Assembly: GCA_016432325.1 (NCBI GenBank)
Contig: CP066684.1
Coordinates: 1-64,000 of the forward strand
Direction of reading: 5' to 3'
Source of the DNA: Candidatus Aenigmatarchaeota archaeon
Lineage (GTDB): Archaea > Aenigmatarchaeota > Aenigmatarchaeia > PWEA01 > JACQIF01
DNA length: 64,000 bases
Below, in pieces: positions 52,003 to 61,053 of this stretch (position 1 is the stretch's first letter; each line of letters begins with the position of its first letter). Below the pieces are notes generated by a model. It made no database searches. It saw nothing but the letters and a program-made list of their open reading frames with translations, and had not been told where the DNA came from. The position numbers and the translations under genes are program-made.

Positions 52003-52621
52003 AAAGAATCCAGAACAGTACCATCGTCGCAGTCACGCTTTCTATCGCAATCGCGTTCAGGTACGGGCCTGCTATGAAGGGTATCGGATACGGAACCGTT
52101 CCTATTACGTAATCGAAAAAGTCGTTCAGAAGGAACCACGCCAGAACGAGCGCCGCGTGCTCTCGCTTGACGCGCCCTTTCCAGACGGAGAGCAGCACGA
52201 ACGCCTCGAGAACCATTCCCACGTGAAGCGCGATAAGCGCAGCGGAGAACGACGCCTTGAGAACGAAAAACGAAGGCCAGAACAGGAGAAGAACGAACAC
52301 GGACCACACGCCGACTTTGATGAGGTAAATCGACGTCAGGAGGTTCAGCGCGGGATGCTGGTATTTCTTGAACGCGTATAGGAAAAGGAATGTTGCGAAC
52401 AGGAAGACGGCGGTAGGCGAGTCGGGCACGAGCGGCAGAAGGTAGAACGGCGTCGCCATGAACTGTTCCCAATAATAGTAGATTCCGAAGGCGACGCCGA
52501 TGAGATTGATTACGATTAGGAGAAGAGCAAGCCTCCTATCCTTTGCGAATCTTCGAACGTCCCGCGTTCGAAGTTTTCGAACCGCGTTCGAAAGCATTGC
52601 GAAAAGCCGTTTCCACTGCAT
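51980..52621 (-). CDS. DUF1405 (YpjA-like) membrane protein
   Basis: 213 residues with six or seven helices. The segment NLIGVAFGIYYYWEQFMATPFYLLPLVPDSP is the DUF1405 signature. The first ~30 residues (MLSNAVRKLRTRDVRRFAKD) are basic and encoded by two palindromes, TTCGAACG-CGTTCGAA and TTCGAA-ccgcg-TTCGAA (52558-52594), suggesting that hairpin elements extended the N-terminus. Confidence 0.78.
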   Translation of the reverse strand: MQWKRLFAMLSNAVRKLRTRDVRRFAKDRRLALLLIVINLIGVAFGIYYYWEQFMATPFYLLPLVPDSPTAVFLFATFLFLYAFKKYQHPALNLLTSIYLIKVGVWSVFVLLLFWPSFFVLKASFSAALIALHVGMVLEAFVLLSVWKGRVKREHAALVLAWFLLNDFFDYVIGTVPYPIPFIAGPYLNAIAIESVTATMVLFWILSKRASST

Positions 52622-53098
52622 CTACTTCTTCCTCTTGATTCGCATCGGATTGCCGTGAGCGAACGCTCCTGCGGGCACGTCGCGGTCCACCAGAGTCATC
52701 GCCGAGACTGTCGCGTTATCGCCTATCGTCACGCCTGCGAGTATCGTGGCGTTCGCACCAACGAGGACGCGCTTTCCTATTTTCGTCGCGCCGCGCCTCC
52801 ATTCCTTCTGTAAAAACTCGTGGCTCAGGACAGTAGCGTTGTATCCGATTATGGTCTCGTCTCCGATTTCAATCAGTTCCGGGAAGAATATGTCGAAAGA
52901 CGCGTCAAGAGCGACGCGCACGTGGCGGCCGAGCCTGATGCCGATAAGGCGGTAGAGAACGTTCTTAACCGTCAGAGGCGCGCCCCTCGCCAGCTTCATC
53001 AGGACCATGTTCTTCGTCACAGAAAAAGGATTGCGCGCGCCCATCCAGTAGTAGAGACTGTTGTGTTCTCCGACAGGGAAGCGTTCGAGACGGCGCAT
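52622..53098 (-). CDS. Hexapeptide-repeat acyltransferase
   Basis: 158 residues. Left-handed beta-helix repeats are seen in IEIGDETIIGYNATVLSH, TKIGKRVLVGANATILAGVTIGDNATVSAM and a closing VPAGAFAHGNPMRI. Similar to maltose/galactoside acetyltransferases. The DUF1405 gene starts directly after its stop. Confidence 0.87.
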   Translation of the reverse strand: MRRLERFPVGEHNSLYYWMGARNPFSVTKNMVLMKLARGAPLTVKNVLYRLIGIRLGRHVRVALDASFDIFFPELIEIGDETIIGYNATVLSHEFLQKEWRRGATKIGKRVLVGANATILAGVTIGDNATVSAMTLVDRDVPAGAFAHGNPMRIKRKK

Positions 53099-53213
53099 GG
53101 AACGTAATTGTTTCGACCTTCCTTATAGCCTTTATATAGCTTCCGTCCCGATTCCAGTACGCCCGGCGCTGACACCAGACGCGTGACGGACGAGCTGGGC
53201 AAGGTGATATGAA

Positions 53214-53651
53214 ATGGCATTTAGAACGGTAGTTTCTACGAAAGACGGAAAAGCATTCCAAAAGGAAGTCGAGGCGCCTTCTCTCGTCGGATTGAAGATA
53301 GGCGAAAAGGTCGACGGTTCGCTCGTGGGACTGAACGGCTACACGCTTGAGATTACGGGCGGCAGCGACAAGGAAGGCTTCCCGATGCGGCGCGACCTGC
53401 CCGGTCTCGCCCGAAAGAAGATTCTTCTGACAGGAGGCAGCGGATACAACGCGCCGCAGAGCGGCGTGCGCAAGCGCAAGTCCGTCAGAGGAAACACCGT
53501 GTCCGAACTTATAATACAGGTGAATCTCAAGGTCATTACGGCAGGCGAGAAGCCCGTGCACGAGCTTTGGGGAATAACGCCAAAACCACCCAAGGAAAAG
53601 TGGAAAGCGCCGGAAGGAGAAGCCAAGCCGGCGCCGGAAGAGAAGACGTGA
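53214..53651 (+). CDS. rps6e: Ribosomal protein eS6
   Basis: 145 residues. Conserved GSDKEGFPMRRDLPG and RKKILLTGG, then GVRKRKSVRGNTVSELIIQVNLKV. The Lys/Pro/Glu-rich tail is species-specific. A TATA (CTTTATATAG, 53130-53139) leaves a leader of about 50 nt with GC-rich hairpin sequence. Paired with aIF2 gamma, as is usual in archaea. Confidence 0.94.
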   Translation: MAFRTVVSTKDGKAFQKEVEAPSLVGLKIGEKVDGSLVGLNGYTLEITGGSDKEGFPMRRDLPGLARKKILLTGGSGYNAPQSGVRKRKSVRGNTVSELIIQVNLKVITAGEKPVHELWGITPKPPKEKWKAPEGEAKPAPEEKT

Positions 53652-53652
53652 G

Positions 53653-54900
53653 GTGGGCCCTTTCACGGACAAAACCTCTCTGGATTCGCGTTTCGTTCCA
53701 GAAGTCAACATCGGTCTGGTCGGCCACGTCGACCACGGAAAGACGACGCTCGTCGAGGCGCTCACCGGCAAGTGGACAGACACGCATTCGGAAGAACAGA
53801 AGAGAGGCATAACGATACGTCTCGGTTATGCGGACGTCACTTTTTACAAATGTTCGAAGGACGGCCAGTGGTGCAACGGCGCGAAATGCCCTACGTGCTT
53901 CGGAGACGCGGAACCTGTGCGCACCGTGTCGTTCGTGGACGCTCCCGGACACAGCACCCTGATGGCCACGGTTCTTTCAGGCGCTTCCATAATGGACGGA
54001 GCGTTGCTCCTTGTATCGGCGAGCGAGAAATGTCCTCAGCCGCAGACAGCCGAACATCTGATTGCACTGGACATCGTTGGAATCAGGAACGTCATCATCG
54101 TGCAGAACAAGATTGACTCTGTCGATGAAAAACGCGTGCGCGAGAGCTACGAAGAAATAAAAAAGTTCGTCAAAGGGACTGTCGCGGAAAACGCGCCTGT
54201 GATCCCAATTTCGGCTCTGCAGAGAATAAACATAGACGCGCTCATCGAGACTATACAGGAAAAGATTGCGACTCCTTCGAGGGATCCGAAGAAAGAGCCC
54301 AAGATGTACGTCGCGCGTTCCTTCGACATCAACAAACCCGGTACGTCATACGACAAGCTGAACGGCGGCGTGCTCGGCGGTTCCATCGTTCAGGGAATCT
54401 TGAACGTCGCAGACGAAATAGAGATAAGGCCGGGATGGGAGAAGGGAGGCAAATGGATGTCGCTGCGTACGACCGTGGCCGGACTTCAGAAGGTCGGGAA
54501 GAATGTGGACGAGGCGGGCCCGGGCGGCTTGCTCGGAATTTCGACAAAACTCGATCCGTTCCTGACGAAAGCAGACTCTCTCGCCGGCCACGTAGTCGGA
54601 CTGCCCGGAAAGCTCCCGCCGGTTCACACGAAGCTGCTGCTTGACGTGCATCTGCTGGAGAAGATGGTCGAGACGAGCGAGCGCGTGAAGCCCATAAACA
54701 CCAACGAGCCCCTGATGATGACCTGCGCCGTCGCGAAGACCGCTGGCGTCGTGACGTCGGCGCGCAAGGAAGGCAGGGAGGTCGAGATCGTTCTGAAACT
54801 GCCGATATGCGCGGATTACGGCGACCGCGTCGCCATTTCGCGCCTGCACCAGAATCGCTGGCGTCTTATAGGACACGGAATCATAAAGCGTGCTACTTGA
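53653..54900 (+). CDS. eif2g: Translation initiation factor aIF2 gamma
   Basis: 415 residues. GTG start one base after the eS6 stop. G1 GHVDHGKTT (24-32), the zinc knuckle CSKDGQWCNGAKCPTCFG, G3 DAPGH, G4 NKID, G5 SALQR, then domains II and III. Carries Met-tRNAi to the small subunit. Confidence 0.97.
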   Translation: MGPFTDKTSLDSRFVPEVNIGLVGHVDHGKTTLVEALTGKWTDTHSEEQKRGITIRLGYADVTFYKCSKDGQWCNGAKCPTCFGDAEPVRTVSFVDAPGHSTLMATVLSGASIMDGALLLVSASEKCPQPQTAEHLIALDIVGIRNVIIVQNKIDSVDEKRVRESYEEIKKFVKGTVAENAPVIPISALQRINIDALIETIQEKIATPSRDPKKEPKMYVARSFDINKPGTSYDKLNGGVLGGSIVQGILNVADEIEIRPGWEKGGKWMSLRTTVAGLQKVGKNVDEAGPGGLLGISTKLDPFLTKADSLAGHVVGLPGKLPPVHTKLLLDVHLLEKMVETSERVKPINTNEPLMMTCAVAKTAGVVTSARKEGREVEIVLKLPICADYGDRVAISRLHQNRWRLIGHGIIKRAT

Positions 54901-55519
54901 TGCTGAAATTCTTCACTCCCTTTGCGTTCTTCAGCTTCCCGGGGAGCGCGCGTATCTCTTCGCTGCTGCCGCTCGACATGAACGTTGCCGTGTACTCGCC
55001 GCCCTTCACGCGGAAGGACGACTCCATGTAGACGCTCTTCTTCGGGAGCATGCGCCTCACGCGTTCTATGGTGCCGGCCCCGGACGCCGTGACCGTAATC
55101 ATCTTCGCGTAGCGGCCGAAGCCGATGCGCTCGAAGTAGGCGTCTATCACCATCACAACGGCTATGAAAAAGTAGAGAAGAAGCCCTTCGGCGAACATTC
55201 CGGCGCCCATCGAGACGCCGAAGACGGCGGACGCCCATATGGAAGCCGCGGTGGTGAAACCGAAGACCTTGTCTTGGTAGCGCAGCAGGGAGCCTGCGCC
55301 GAGGAAGCCTATTCCGGTTATGATACCTCCGACCACTATTACCGGGCTGCCGCCCAGTTCTGTAGCGACCACGGTGAGCACAGAGCATCCGGTCGCAACG
55401 AGCGCGAACGTCCCGAAGCCGACCGGCTTCTTGCGTATCTGTCTCTCCAGACCGAACATGAGGGAGAGCAGAAACGTCAAACCGACGCGCAGCAGTACCT
55501 CGTAGAACTCAAGCGGCAT
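54893..55519 (-). CDS. MgtC/SapB-family membrane protein
   Basis: 208 residues. Five hydrophobic helices with the family signature GLERQIRKKPVGFGTFALVATG and GIITGIGFLGAGSLLRY, then a ~70-residue cytosolic ACT-like domain. Family members influence magnesium homeostasis and ATP synthase; exact role here unknown. Confidence 0.92.
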   Translation of the reverse strand: MPLEFYEVLLRVGLTFLLSLMFGLERQIRKKPVGFGTFALVATGCSVLTVVATELGGSPVIVVGGIITGIGFLGAGSLLRYQDKVFGFTTAASIWASAVFGVSMGAGMFAEGLLLYFFIAVVMVIDAYFERIGFGRYAKMITVTASGAGTIERVRRMLPKKSVYMESSFRVKGGEYTATFMSSGSSEEIRALPGKLKNAKGVKNFSIK

Positions 55520-55565
55520 GTTTAGACGTAACTCTGCATATTAAAATAGCCTTTCTACTATCTTC

Positions 55566-56969
55566 ATGAACCCGAGTCTTCAGGGAGTTATAACAGACGT
55601 TCTGCGCGAGGTCGTTCCCTCGCAGGAGGAGAAGGACGCTATACGCCGCCTGCAGGACAAGCTTCTTACAAGGGCGTACGCAGTTGTGAAGCAGCGGTAT
55701 TCCATAGAGCCGGTCTTCACAGGTTCCATAGCAAAGGGCACGTGGATGGCCGGCGCCAAAGACATAGACCTGTTCCTGATGTTCCACGAGCGCGTGCCGC
55801 GGGACGAGCTGGAACGCACGGGCCTCGACGTCGCCAAACAGATTGTGCAGGACATGGGAGGCCGCTGGGAGATCGCTTACGCGGAACACCCGTATCTGCG
55901 CGCTCAGATAGAGGGCCACAAAGTCGATATCGTACCTGCCTACGACGTGAAAGACGCCTCGAAGATAAAATCTGCGGTTGACCGCACGCCGCATCACGTT
56001 CGCTACATCCAGAGCGCGTTAGATAAGAATCTCCTCAACGAGGTGCGCCTCCTGAAGAAGTTCTGCGTCGGAGCAGGCGTCTACGGCTCTGACCTGAAGA
56101 CAGAAGGCTTCTCGGGCTACCTGTGCGAACTGCTGGTCGTCGAATACGGAACGTTCGAAGACGTTCTTCGTGCTGTCGTGCAGTGGAGGCCCGGAACAAT
56201 CATAGACGTCGAGGAGCATCACGCGGAGGCTTCCCTGAAGAAGAAGTTCCCGCACGATCCGCTCGTCGTGATAGATCCAGTAGACCCGAACAGGAACGTC
56301 GCCGCTGTCCTGTCGTTGGAAAACTTCCTGGTGTTTATACGCCGCGCGCGAGAGTTTTTGCAGGAGCCCAAGTTCTCGGCGTTCTTCCGTTTGCCTGTGA
56401 TGGCACCATCGATGGAAGAGTTGCAGAGGCATCTGGACGAGCGCCAGACGCGTTTCGTTTTCATCCGTTTCAGCACGCCCGACGTGCTCGACGACGTGCT
56501 CTGGCCGCAGCTTCGCAAATGCACGGAACGCGTCCGCACGCTTCTGGAGGAGAACGAGTTCGAGGTCCTGCGCACGGGAATCTGGAGTAGCGACGTGGCG
56601 ACCGTGCTCGTGATAGAACTGCTCGTGGATGAACTGCCTGCGATACAGAAGCGCCGCGGCCCGTCGGCCTTTGACGCCGCCAGCTCGAAGAGCTTCCTCG
56701 ATCACTATCGCGGCTACAACGTTTTTCTTGAGGACGGCTTCTGGGCCGTTGAATTCAAGCGCAAGAACCGCAACGCGATGGAACTCCTGCGGGCGTTCTT
56801 GGGTGAAGGCGAGTCCGAATTGAGGGCGAAGGGCGTTCCGTCATATGTAGCGGCGGCGCTTCACGAGGACGTCGAGCTTGCGACAGGAGAACACGTCGCG
56901 CGTCTGCTCAGGCGTTTCGACAGCTTGCGGGCGTTCATGTACAACTACTTCCACAGGAATTTGGTGTAA
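55566..56969 (+). CDS. cca: CCA-adding enzyme, archaeal class I
   Basis: 467 residues, the class I archaeal length. Nucleotidyltransferase motif GSIAKGTWMAGAKDIDLFLMF with Asp66 and Asp68 as metal ligands. Adds or repairs the tRNA CCA end. Relevant because most tRNA genes here encode no full CCA. Confidence 0.96.
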   Translation: MNPSLQGVITDVLREVVPSQEEKDAIRRLQDKLLTRAYAVVKQRYSIEPVFTGSIAKGTWMAGAKDIDLFLMFHERVPRDELERTGLDVAKQIVQDMGGRWEIAYAEHPYLRAQIEGHKVDIVPAYDVKDASKIKSAVDRTPHHVRYIQSALDKNLLNEVRLLKKFCVGAGVYGSDLKTEGFSGYLCELLVVEYGTFEDVLRAVVQWRPGTIIDVEEHHAEASLKKKFPHDPLVVIDPVDPNRNVAAVLSLENFLVFIRRAREFLQEPKFSAFFRLPVMAPSMEELQRHLDERQTRFVFIRFSTPDVLDDVLWPQLRKCTERVRTLLEENEFEVLRTGIWSSDVATVLVIELLVDELPAIQKRRGPSAFDAASSKSFLDHYRGYNVFLEDGFWAVEFKRKNRNAMELLRAFLGEGESELRAKGVPSYVAAALHEDVELATGEHVARLLRRFDSLRAFMYNYFHRNLV

Positions 56970-56972
56970 CTC

Positions 56973-57911
56973 ATGGTCTACCAATCCATCGCGCTTCTGC
57001 TCGGCGGTCTCGTCATAATGTTCTTCTCCAGCAAGTGGGCGATACGCTACGCCATAGGAATCTCCGAGTCGCTTGCGCTGGGCCGCTTCGCCGTCGGCTT
57101 CATTTTCATAGCCATGACGACGACGTTCCCGGAACTGGTCGTTTCCATATCGTCCACGCTTCACGGCGAACCCGGGCTCGCCGTAGGAAATGCCCTCGGT
57201 TCGGTTTTAGCCAATCTGACGCTGATACTTGGAGTGGCCGTGCTGGTGGGTGGAACAATGAGACTCAGGAAGGATCATATAGGAGACCAGATAGAGGTGC
57301 TCTTCGTCTCGGCCCTCGTCTCAATTTTCCTCCTGCAGGCAGGCTCCCTGAGCATCCTCCAGGGCCTCATACTCCTCGTCCTCTTCGCCTTCTTCGTCAA
57401 CAAAGTGCGCCGCGGAGGGATTCCGATGAAGGCCAAGCCGGACATACTCGTTTTCTTCGGCCACTTCGCGCGGTTCATAGCGTCTGTCGCCGTCCTCCTG
57501 ATAAGCAGCGAAATGATAGTTCGCGGCTCGATTCAGATGGTTGAGGCGTACGCTTTCGCGCCGGAGTTCATAGGCCTCACGATAATCGCGGTAGGCACGT
57601 CGATGCCCGAGCTTGCCGTAGGCATACGCGCCATTCATTCGAAGGAGTATGCCCTCGCTCTGGGCGACCTTGTAGGCGCTTCGGTGATCGACCTCACTCT
57701 AATCATGGGAATAGTGGCGCTCCTCAATCCAGTGCCGGTCAACCTCGCGCACGTGAGCGGAGTCATGCCGTTCATACTGGCGGCTATATTGGCAAACTGG
57801 TATTTCCTCAGCAAGAGAATCAACATCACAAGGAAGATTGCCTTCCTGCTGGTCTGTCTTTTCTTGCTATTTCTCCTCGAGCAGATAGGAATCTTAACGC
57901 TCTTCGGATGA
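56973..57911 (+). CDS. Ca2+/Na+ exchanger family protein
   Basis: 312 residues with ten helices in two inverted halves. The alpha-repeats are seen as TTFPELVVSISS...GNALGSVLANLTLILG and TSMPELAVGIRA...GDLVGASVIDLTLIMG. CaCA-type cation antiporter; ion specificity unproven. Confidence 0.93.
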   Translation: MVYQSIALLLGGLVIMFFSSKWAIRYAIGISESLALGRFAVGFIFIAMTTTFPELVVSISSTLHGEPGLAVGNALGSVLANLTLILGVAVLVGGTMRLRKDHIGDQIEVLFVSALVSIFLLQAGSLSILQGLILLVLFAFFVNKVRRGGIPMKAKPDILVFFGHFARFIASVAVLLISSEMIVRGSIQMVEAYAFAPEFIGLTIIAVGTSMPELAVGIRAIHSKEYALALGDLVGASVIDLTLIMGIVALLNPVPVNLAHVSGVMPFILAAILANWYFLSKRINITRKIAFLLVCLFLLFLLEQIGILTLFG

Positions 57912-57915
57912 TACC

Positions 57916-58887
57916 ATGCGCATATTAATCGAGACGACGGGTTTGCACAAGGAGATGCCTTCTGCGGAAGTTCTGGCCGTGGGCGGCGGCATCCCCATAG
58001 AGGAAAGAGGCAAGCTGTTTGTCGTTGACGTTACGCAGTGGGAGCCTTTGAAGAGACTGGGTTACTCGGCGCGAATAATGGAGTTCTTGGGGAAGTCCGC
58101 GTTCAACGAGCTGCCGTTCGCTCCTCAACACGTCGTGGAAGGACGTTACGCCATACGTGCGCTCAACGCCGGTTTCAAGGGAAACACGGAGGCCTTGCGG
58201 GAGTCCCTGTACGAACTGGTATGGTCGTCTTTGTCCGCGCCGCAAGTGGATTTGAAGAACCCGCAAACGGTTCTGTACGCGTACATGACGCCGAAGGAAG
58301 TCTGGTGGGGCCGCCTTCTTCACGAGTTCGGTGCCGATGCGTTCGCACAGCGCGACTCGAAACACCGCGTGTTCAAACGCGCGGTTGAGATGCAGCCTCG
58401 CAAGGCGCGTTGTTTAGTCAACCTGTCCCGCGTGCAGCCCGGCGAACGAATGCTCGACCCGTTCTGCGGTACGGGCTCCTTTTTAATCGAGGCCGCTTCC
58501 ATGGGCGTCCAGGCGTACGGCGGCGACGTGGACGGAGAGATGGTCTCCGGAGCCAAGCGTAACGCCGCGCACCTCGGTCTCGCCGCTGACGTCCGCCACA
58601 TCGATGGCCGCCTGACCAGCGGCTGGGGAGTGAAGTTCGACGCGATAGTGACGGACCTGCCTTACGGCCGCTCTGCCTCTCTCAAAAAGGTAAAGATGGC
58701 CGAACTCTACAAAGATTTTCTCGAGTCGGCGTGGGGCGTTCTCGGACCCGACAAGTACGCGGTCGTGCTGGCGCCTAAAGGAAAACTGAAGGTGCCGCCG
58801 AAGCTGTTCGCAAAGGTAAGCGCCTTCGACGAGTATGTGCACGGTTCCCTGACTCGACAGATATTCGTCCTGCATAAGAAGGACTAG
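57916..58887 (+). CDS. tRNA (guanine-N2-) methyltransferase, Trm-G10/Trm11-like
   Basis: 323 residues. N-terminal THUMP-like region, then the Rossmann domain with LDPFCGTGSFLIEAASMG and the catalytic DLPYGRS (D/N-PPY type). Archaeal homologues make m2G/m22G at position 10 of tRNA. The stop overlaps the convergent trm56 by four bases. Confidence 0.9.
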   Translation: MRILIETTGLHKEMPSAEVLAVGGGIPIEERGKLFVVDVTQWEPLKRLGYSARIMEFLGKSAFNELPFAPQHVVEGRYAIRALNAGFKGNTEALRESLYELVWSSLSAPQVDLKNPQTVLYAYMTPKEVWWGRLLHEFGADAFAQRDSKHRVFKRAVEMQPRKARCLVNLSRVQPGERMLDPFCGTGSFLIEAASMGVQAYGGDVDGEMVSGAKRNAAHLGLAADVRHIDGRLTSGWGVKFDAIVTDLPYGRSASLKKVKMAELYKDFLESAWGVLGPDKYAVVLAPKGKLKVPPKLFAKVSAFDEYVHGSLTRQIFVLHKKD

Positions 58888-59315
58888 TGCGTCGCTTCGT
58901 ACAGAACCACGGCCAGCGCGGCGACTTCCGAATGCGGCTGTTTCGTCACGGACACGTTCGCGTCGGCCAGCCCGTAGATTTCCCCCGGGACCTTCTCGCC
59001 GCCTACGACGATTAAGACGTTCTTCGCCTTCTTTATTTCGGCAATCTTCGTTTCAAACGGCTCTCCGTACATCGTCAGATGCACCTTCAAACCGTCAAAC
59101 CGTTCAACAACATTCCTCCAATCCTTTGCGTACGTCACGGAGAACTCGCCGCCGAACCCTTCTGACACCTTGCGCACCGATGACATCATCTTCTCGTCCT
59201 TGAGACCCGAGTAGACGACGGACGACGCGCCGAACGCTCGCGCCACGAGGCCGACGTGCGTGCTTATGCGCGAGTCACGGCCCGGACGGTGGCCGAGTCG
59301 CAAGACGGTTATCAT
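58884..59315 (-). CDS. trm56: tRNA (cytidine(56)-2'-O)-methyltransferase
   Basis: 143 residues from MITVLRLGHRPGRDSRISTHVGLVARAFGA. SPOUT fold, with knot region VLIVVGGEKVPGEIYGLADANVSV. It 2'-O-methylates C56 in the T-loop. This is notable because T-loops here are interrupted at 59/60, so modification would need spliced or specially folded precursors. Start overlaps the end of the C39-like gene by 41 bases. Confidence 0.93.
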   Translation of the reverse strand: MITVLRLGHRPGRDSRISTHVGLVARAFGASSVVYSGLKDEKMMSSVRKVSEGFGGEFSVTYAKDWRNVVERFDGLKVHLTMYGEPFETKIAEIKKAKNVLIVVGGEKVPGEIYGLADANVSVTKQPHSEVAALAVVLYEATH

Positions 59316-59904
59316 TCGATCTAGCCTCCTTGTTTCTATAAACGACAAGAACGTCCTCCTCTGTTCCTCTGGCTCTTCGCGCCTTGTCGAACGGGCCTCT
59401 ACATATGGCTTCAAAAGGTTCCCCGTCATGAACAAACACATTCTCTACGTCATAACCTACCACGGTGACCGCGTGGCCAACGAATGTGCCTCGCGGAAGT
59501 ACACTGAGCATATCTGCGTCAATAGCCACGATGGGGACACTGTCCCGATTCGCGAAAGAAAGCACCTCGTCGAGACTCATTATTCTCTTTTCAATCTCTA
59601 TTTTGCGATCTTTCGCTAACCTAGCGAACTTCTGAATATCATGTGGCGGAAGTTCCTTATACCATTCCAAATCCAGATCATCGCGATTGAATTCGGAGTA
59701 TTTAGAGAGCAATCTCGGCGTGAACCCCATCTCGGCCGCCGCTATAGCTAGGCCTATCGTGTTGGTCAATTCGTCCGGTCCCATCTCGCCCGCGTTTCTG
59801 ATATAATTCTCGCTTACAATCTTCCCGAAATAAGCAGCAACCATCCTTAGCGCGTTTGAACCGCAATTCGATCCTCGTTCGTAGAAGGGAATGCTTAGCT
59901 TCAT
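59275..59904 (-). CDS. Peptidase C39-like protein
   Basis: 209 residues from MKLSIPFYERGSNCGSNALRM. The Cys is followed by GSNALRMVAAYFG as in C39 peptidases, and GHAVTVVGYD...VHDGEP gives the His and Asp. The Gln expected six residues before Cys is not there (Tyr), so activity is uncertain. No membrane segment or ABC domain. The TATA region is shared with the uS10 side. Confidence 0.72.
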   Translation of the reverse strand: MKLSIPFYERGSNCGSNALRMVAAYFGKIVSENYIRNAGEMGPDELTNTIGLAIAAAEMGFTPRLLSKYSEFNRDDLDLEWYKELPPHDIQKFARLAKDRKIEIEKRIMSLDEVLSFANRDSVPIVAIDADMLSVLPRGTFVGHAVTVVGYDVENVFVHDGEPFEAICRGPFDKARRARGTEEDVLVVYRNKEARSNDNRLATRPPSGP

Positions 59905-60016
59905 AGAGACCATTTAAAGGATGGAAGTAACGTATTTAAATGTCGCACGTGACCAATAGCATACCAAATCTTCAATAGGTTGGATGTAACCGGAAGATTA
60001 CGTCTTGGTGGGTCGC

Positions 60017-60340
60017 ATGTCGTCTAAAGCGCGGATTAAGCTGACGGGAAGGGATGTGCAGAAGCTCGACGAGCTCTGCAAGCAGATAAAGGACATCGCC
60101 GAGAAGTTTGGAGTTTCTGTCAAAGGCCCTGTTCCCATGCCAACAAAGCGCTTGCGCATTCCCGTTCTTAAAACTCCCAACGGTTCCGGTACGGGCCATG
60201 GCAATGCTACGTGGGACCACTGGGAGATGCGCATCCACAAGCGTCTGCTCGACGTCGGTGCGGACCAGCGCACGCTGCGATACATAATGAAAATAGAAAT
60301 CCCGGAAGACGTGAACATCCAGATACAGCTGATTGAGTAG
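60017..60340 (+). CDS. rpsJ: Ribosomal protein uS10
   Basis: 107 residues from MSSKARIKLTGRD. Conserved VKGPVPMPTKRLRIPVLKTPNGSGTGH and HWEMRIHKRLLDV. A GGTGGG ribosome-binding site precedes the ATG. It stands apart from EF-1 alpha, its usual partner. Confidence 0.96.
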   Translation: MSSKARIKLTGRDVQKLDELCKQIKDIAEKFGVSVKGPVPMPTKRLRIPVLKTPNGSGTGHGNATWDHWEMRIHKRLLDVGADQRTLRYIMKIEIPEDVNIQIQLIE

Positions 60341-60381
60341 CACGTAACGGCCTATTTAACGTTTCTTCTCCAAGACTGCGC

Positions 60382-60732
60382 ATGGGCGTCCAAGTCGAGT
60401 TCAACACCGCTCTCGGCCTGAGAAATATTTCTGAATTCAAAATCAGCAGGAGAGTTCTGGAAGAGTGCATACCCGAGAGACTCGGCGCCGGAGAGACGTA
60501 CGCGTTCCTGAAAAAAGGCCAGAGAAACTACGCGATAGGAGACGAAATTCCTCTGGTCGAAACAGAAGGCGATAACAAGATATCACGGCCCCTCGCGAGC
60601 GTAGTAATCGAAGAGGCTGCGCACTTCCTAATCGACGGGAGCGTCCATACGAAAGGCACGTACAGGGTCGTCTCTGTATTCGATCCGAAGGACCCGGCCG
60701 TCCATTTCGAGGGCGTGAAGCGCGTACGATAA
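60382..60732 (+). CDS. Hypothetical protein
   Basis: 116 residues, not recognised. Beta-rich C-terminal half (GSVHTKGTYRVVSVFDPKDPAVHFEGVKRV) and a charged N-terminal half. A TATA (CTATTTAACG, near 60349) lies 30 bp upstream, so it is likely leaderless and expressed. Confidence 0.6.
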   Translation: MGVQVEFNTALGLRNISEFKISRRVLEECIPERLGAGETYAFLKKGQRNYAIGDEIPLVETEGDNKISRPLASVVIEEAAHFLIDGSVHTKGTYRVVSVFDPKDPAVHFEGVKRVR

Positions 60733-60784
60733 ACCTATTTAACATCTCGTTTTGCATCTCAGCCTGAGCTGGCTTTCAAAGAAC

Positions 60785-60966
60785 GCTGGGGTAGCCAAGC
60801 TTGGTTTACGGCGCCAGACTGGAAACCACACTTTTGCGAAAAGTGTGGGCAAAAACGACGAGCAAAAAACGGAAATCTGGTGGGCGCAAGCCCGCGCGAG
60901 TTCAAGCGCCTTTTTGCCGCGGCAAAAACCCGCGGGAAAACGGCCGAACGAATCTCGTCCCCAGCG
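60785..60966 (+). tRNA. tRNA-Ser(GGA) with two introns (37/38 and T-loop 59/60)
   Basis: Acceptor GCTGGGG/CCCCAGC, G73, D-stem GCC/GGC, anticodon stem CCAGA/TCTGG with loop CTGGAA | A and GGA at 60821-60823. Intron 60825-60874 (50 nt) has a hairpin CCACACTTTT-GCG-AAAAGTGTGG. Variable arm GGGC-gcaa-GCCC. T-stem GCGAG/CTCGT, loop TTCAAG | T, intron 60907-60952 (46 nt). The mature tRNA is 86 nt. A TATA (CTATTTAACA) is at 60736-60745. CC follows G73. Confidence 0.92.
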
Positions 60967-61053
60967 CCATTCAATATAACCGAGCGCTGGTACGAAACCG
61001 CAGTTTCGGCTTCCAGCGCCACGTATTTATCCTTTTGCGTGCGTACAGGAGAC

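Noticed and set aside
60880-61053. N-terminal 58 residues of the ORF ending at 61554
   Set aside because: They translate the 3' half of tRNA-Ser(GGA) and its promoter-side DNA; a TATA box precedes the later ATG.
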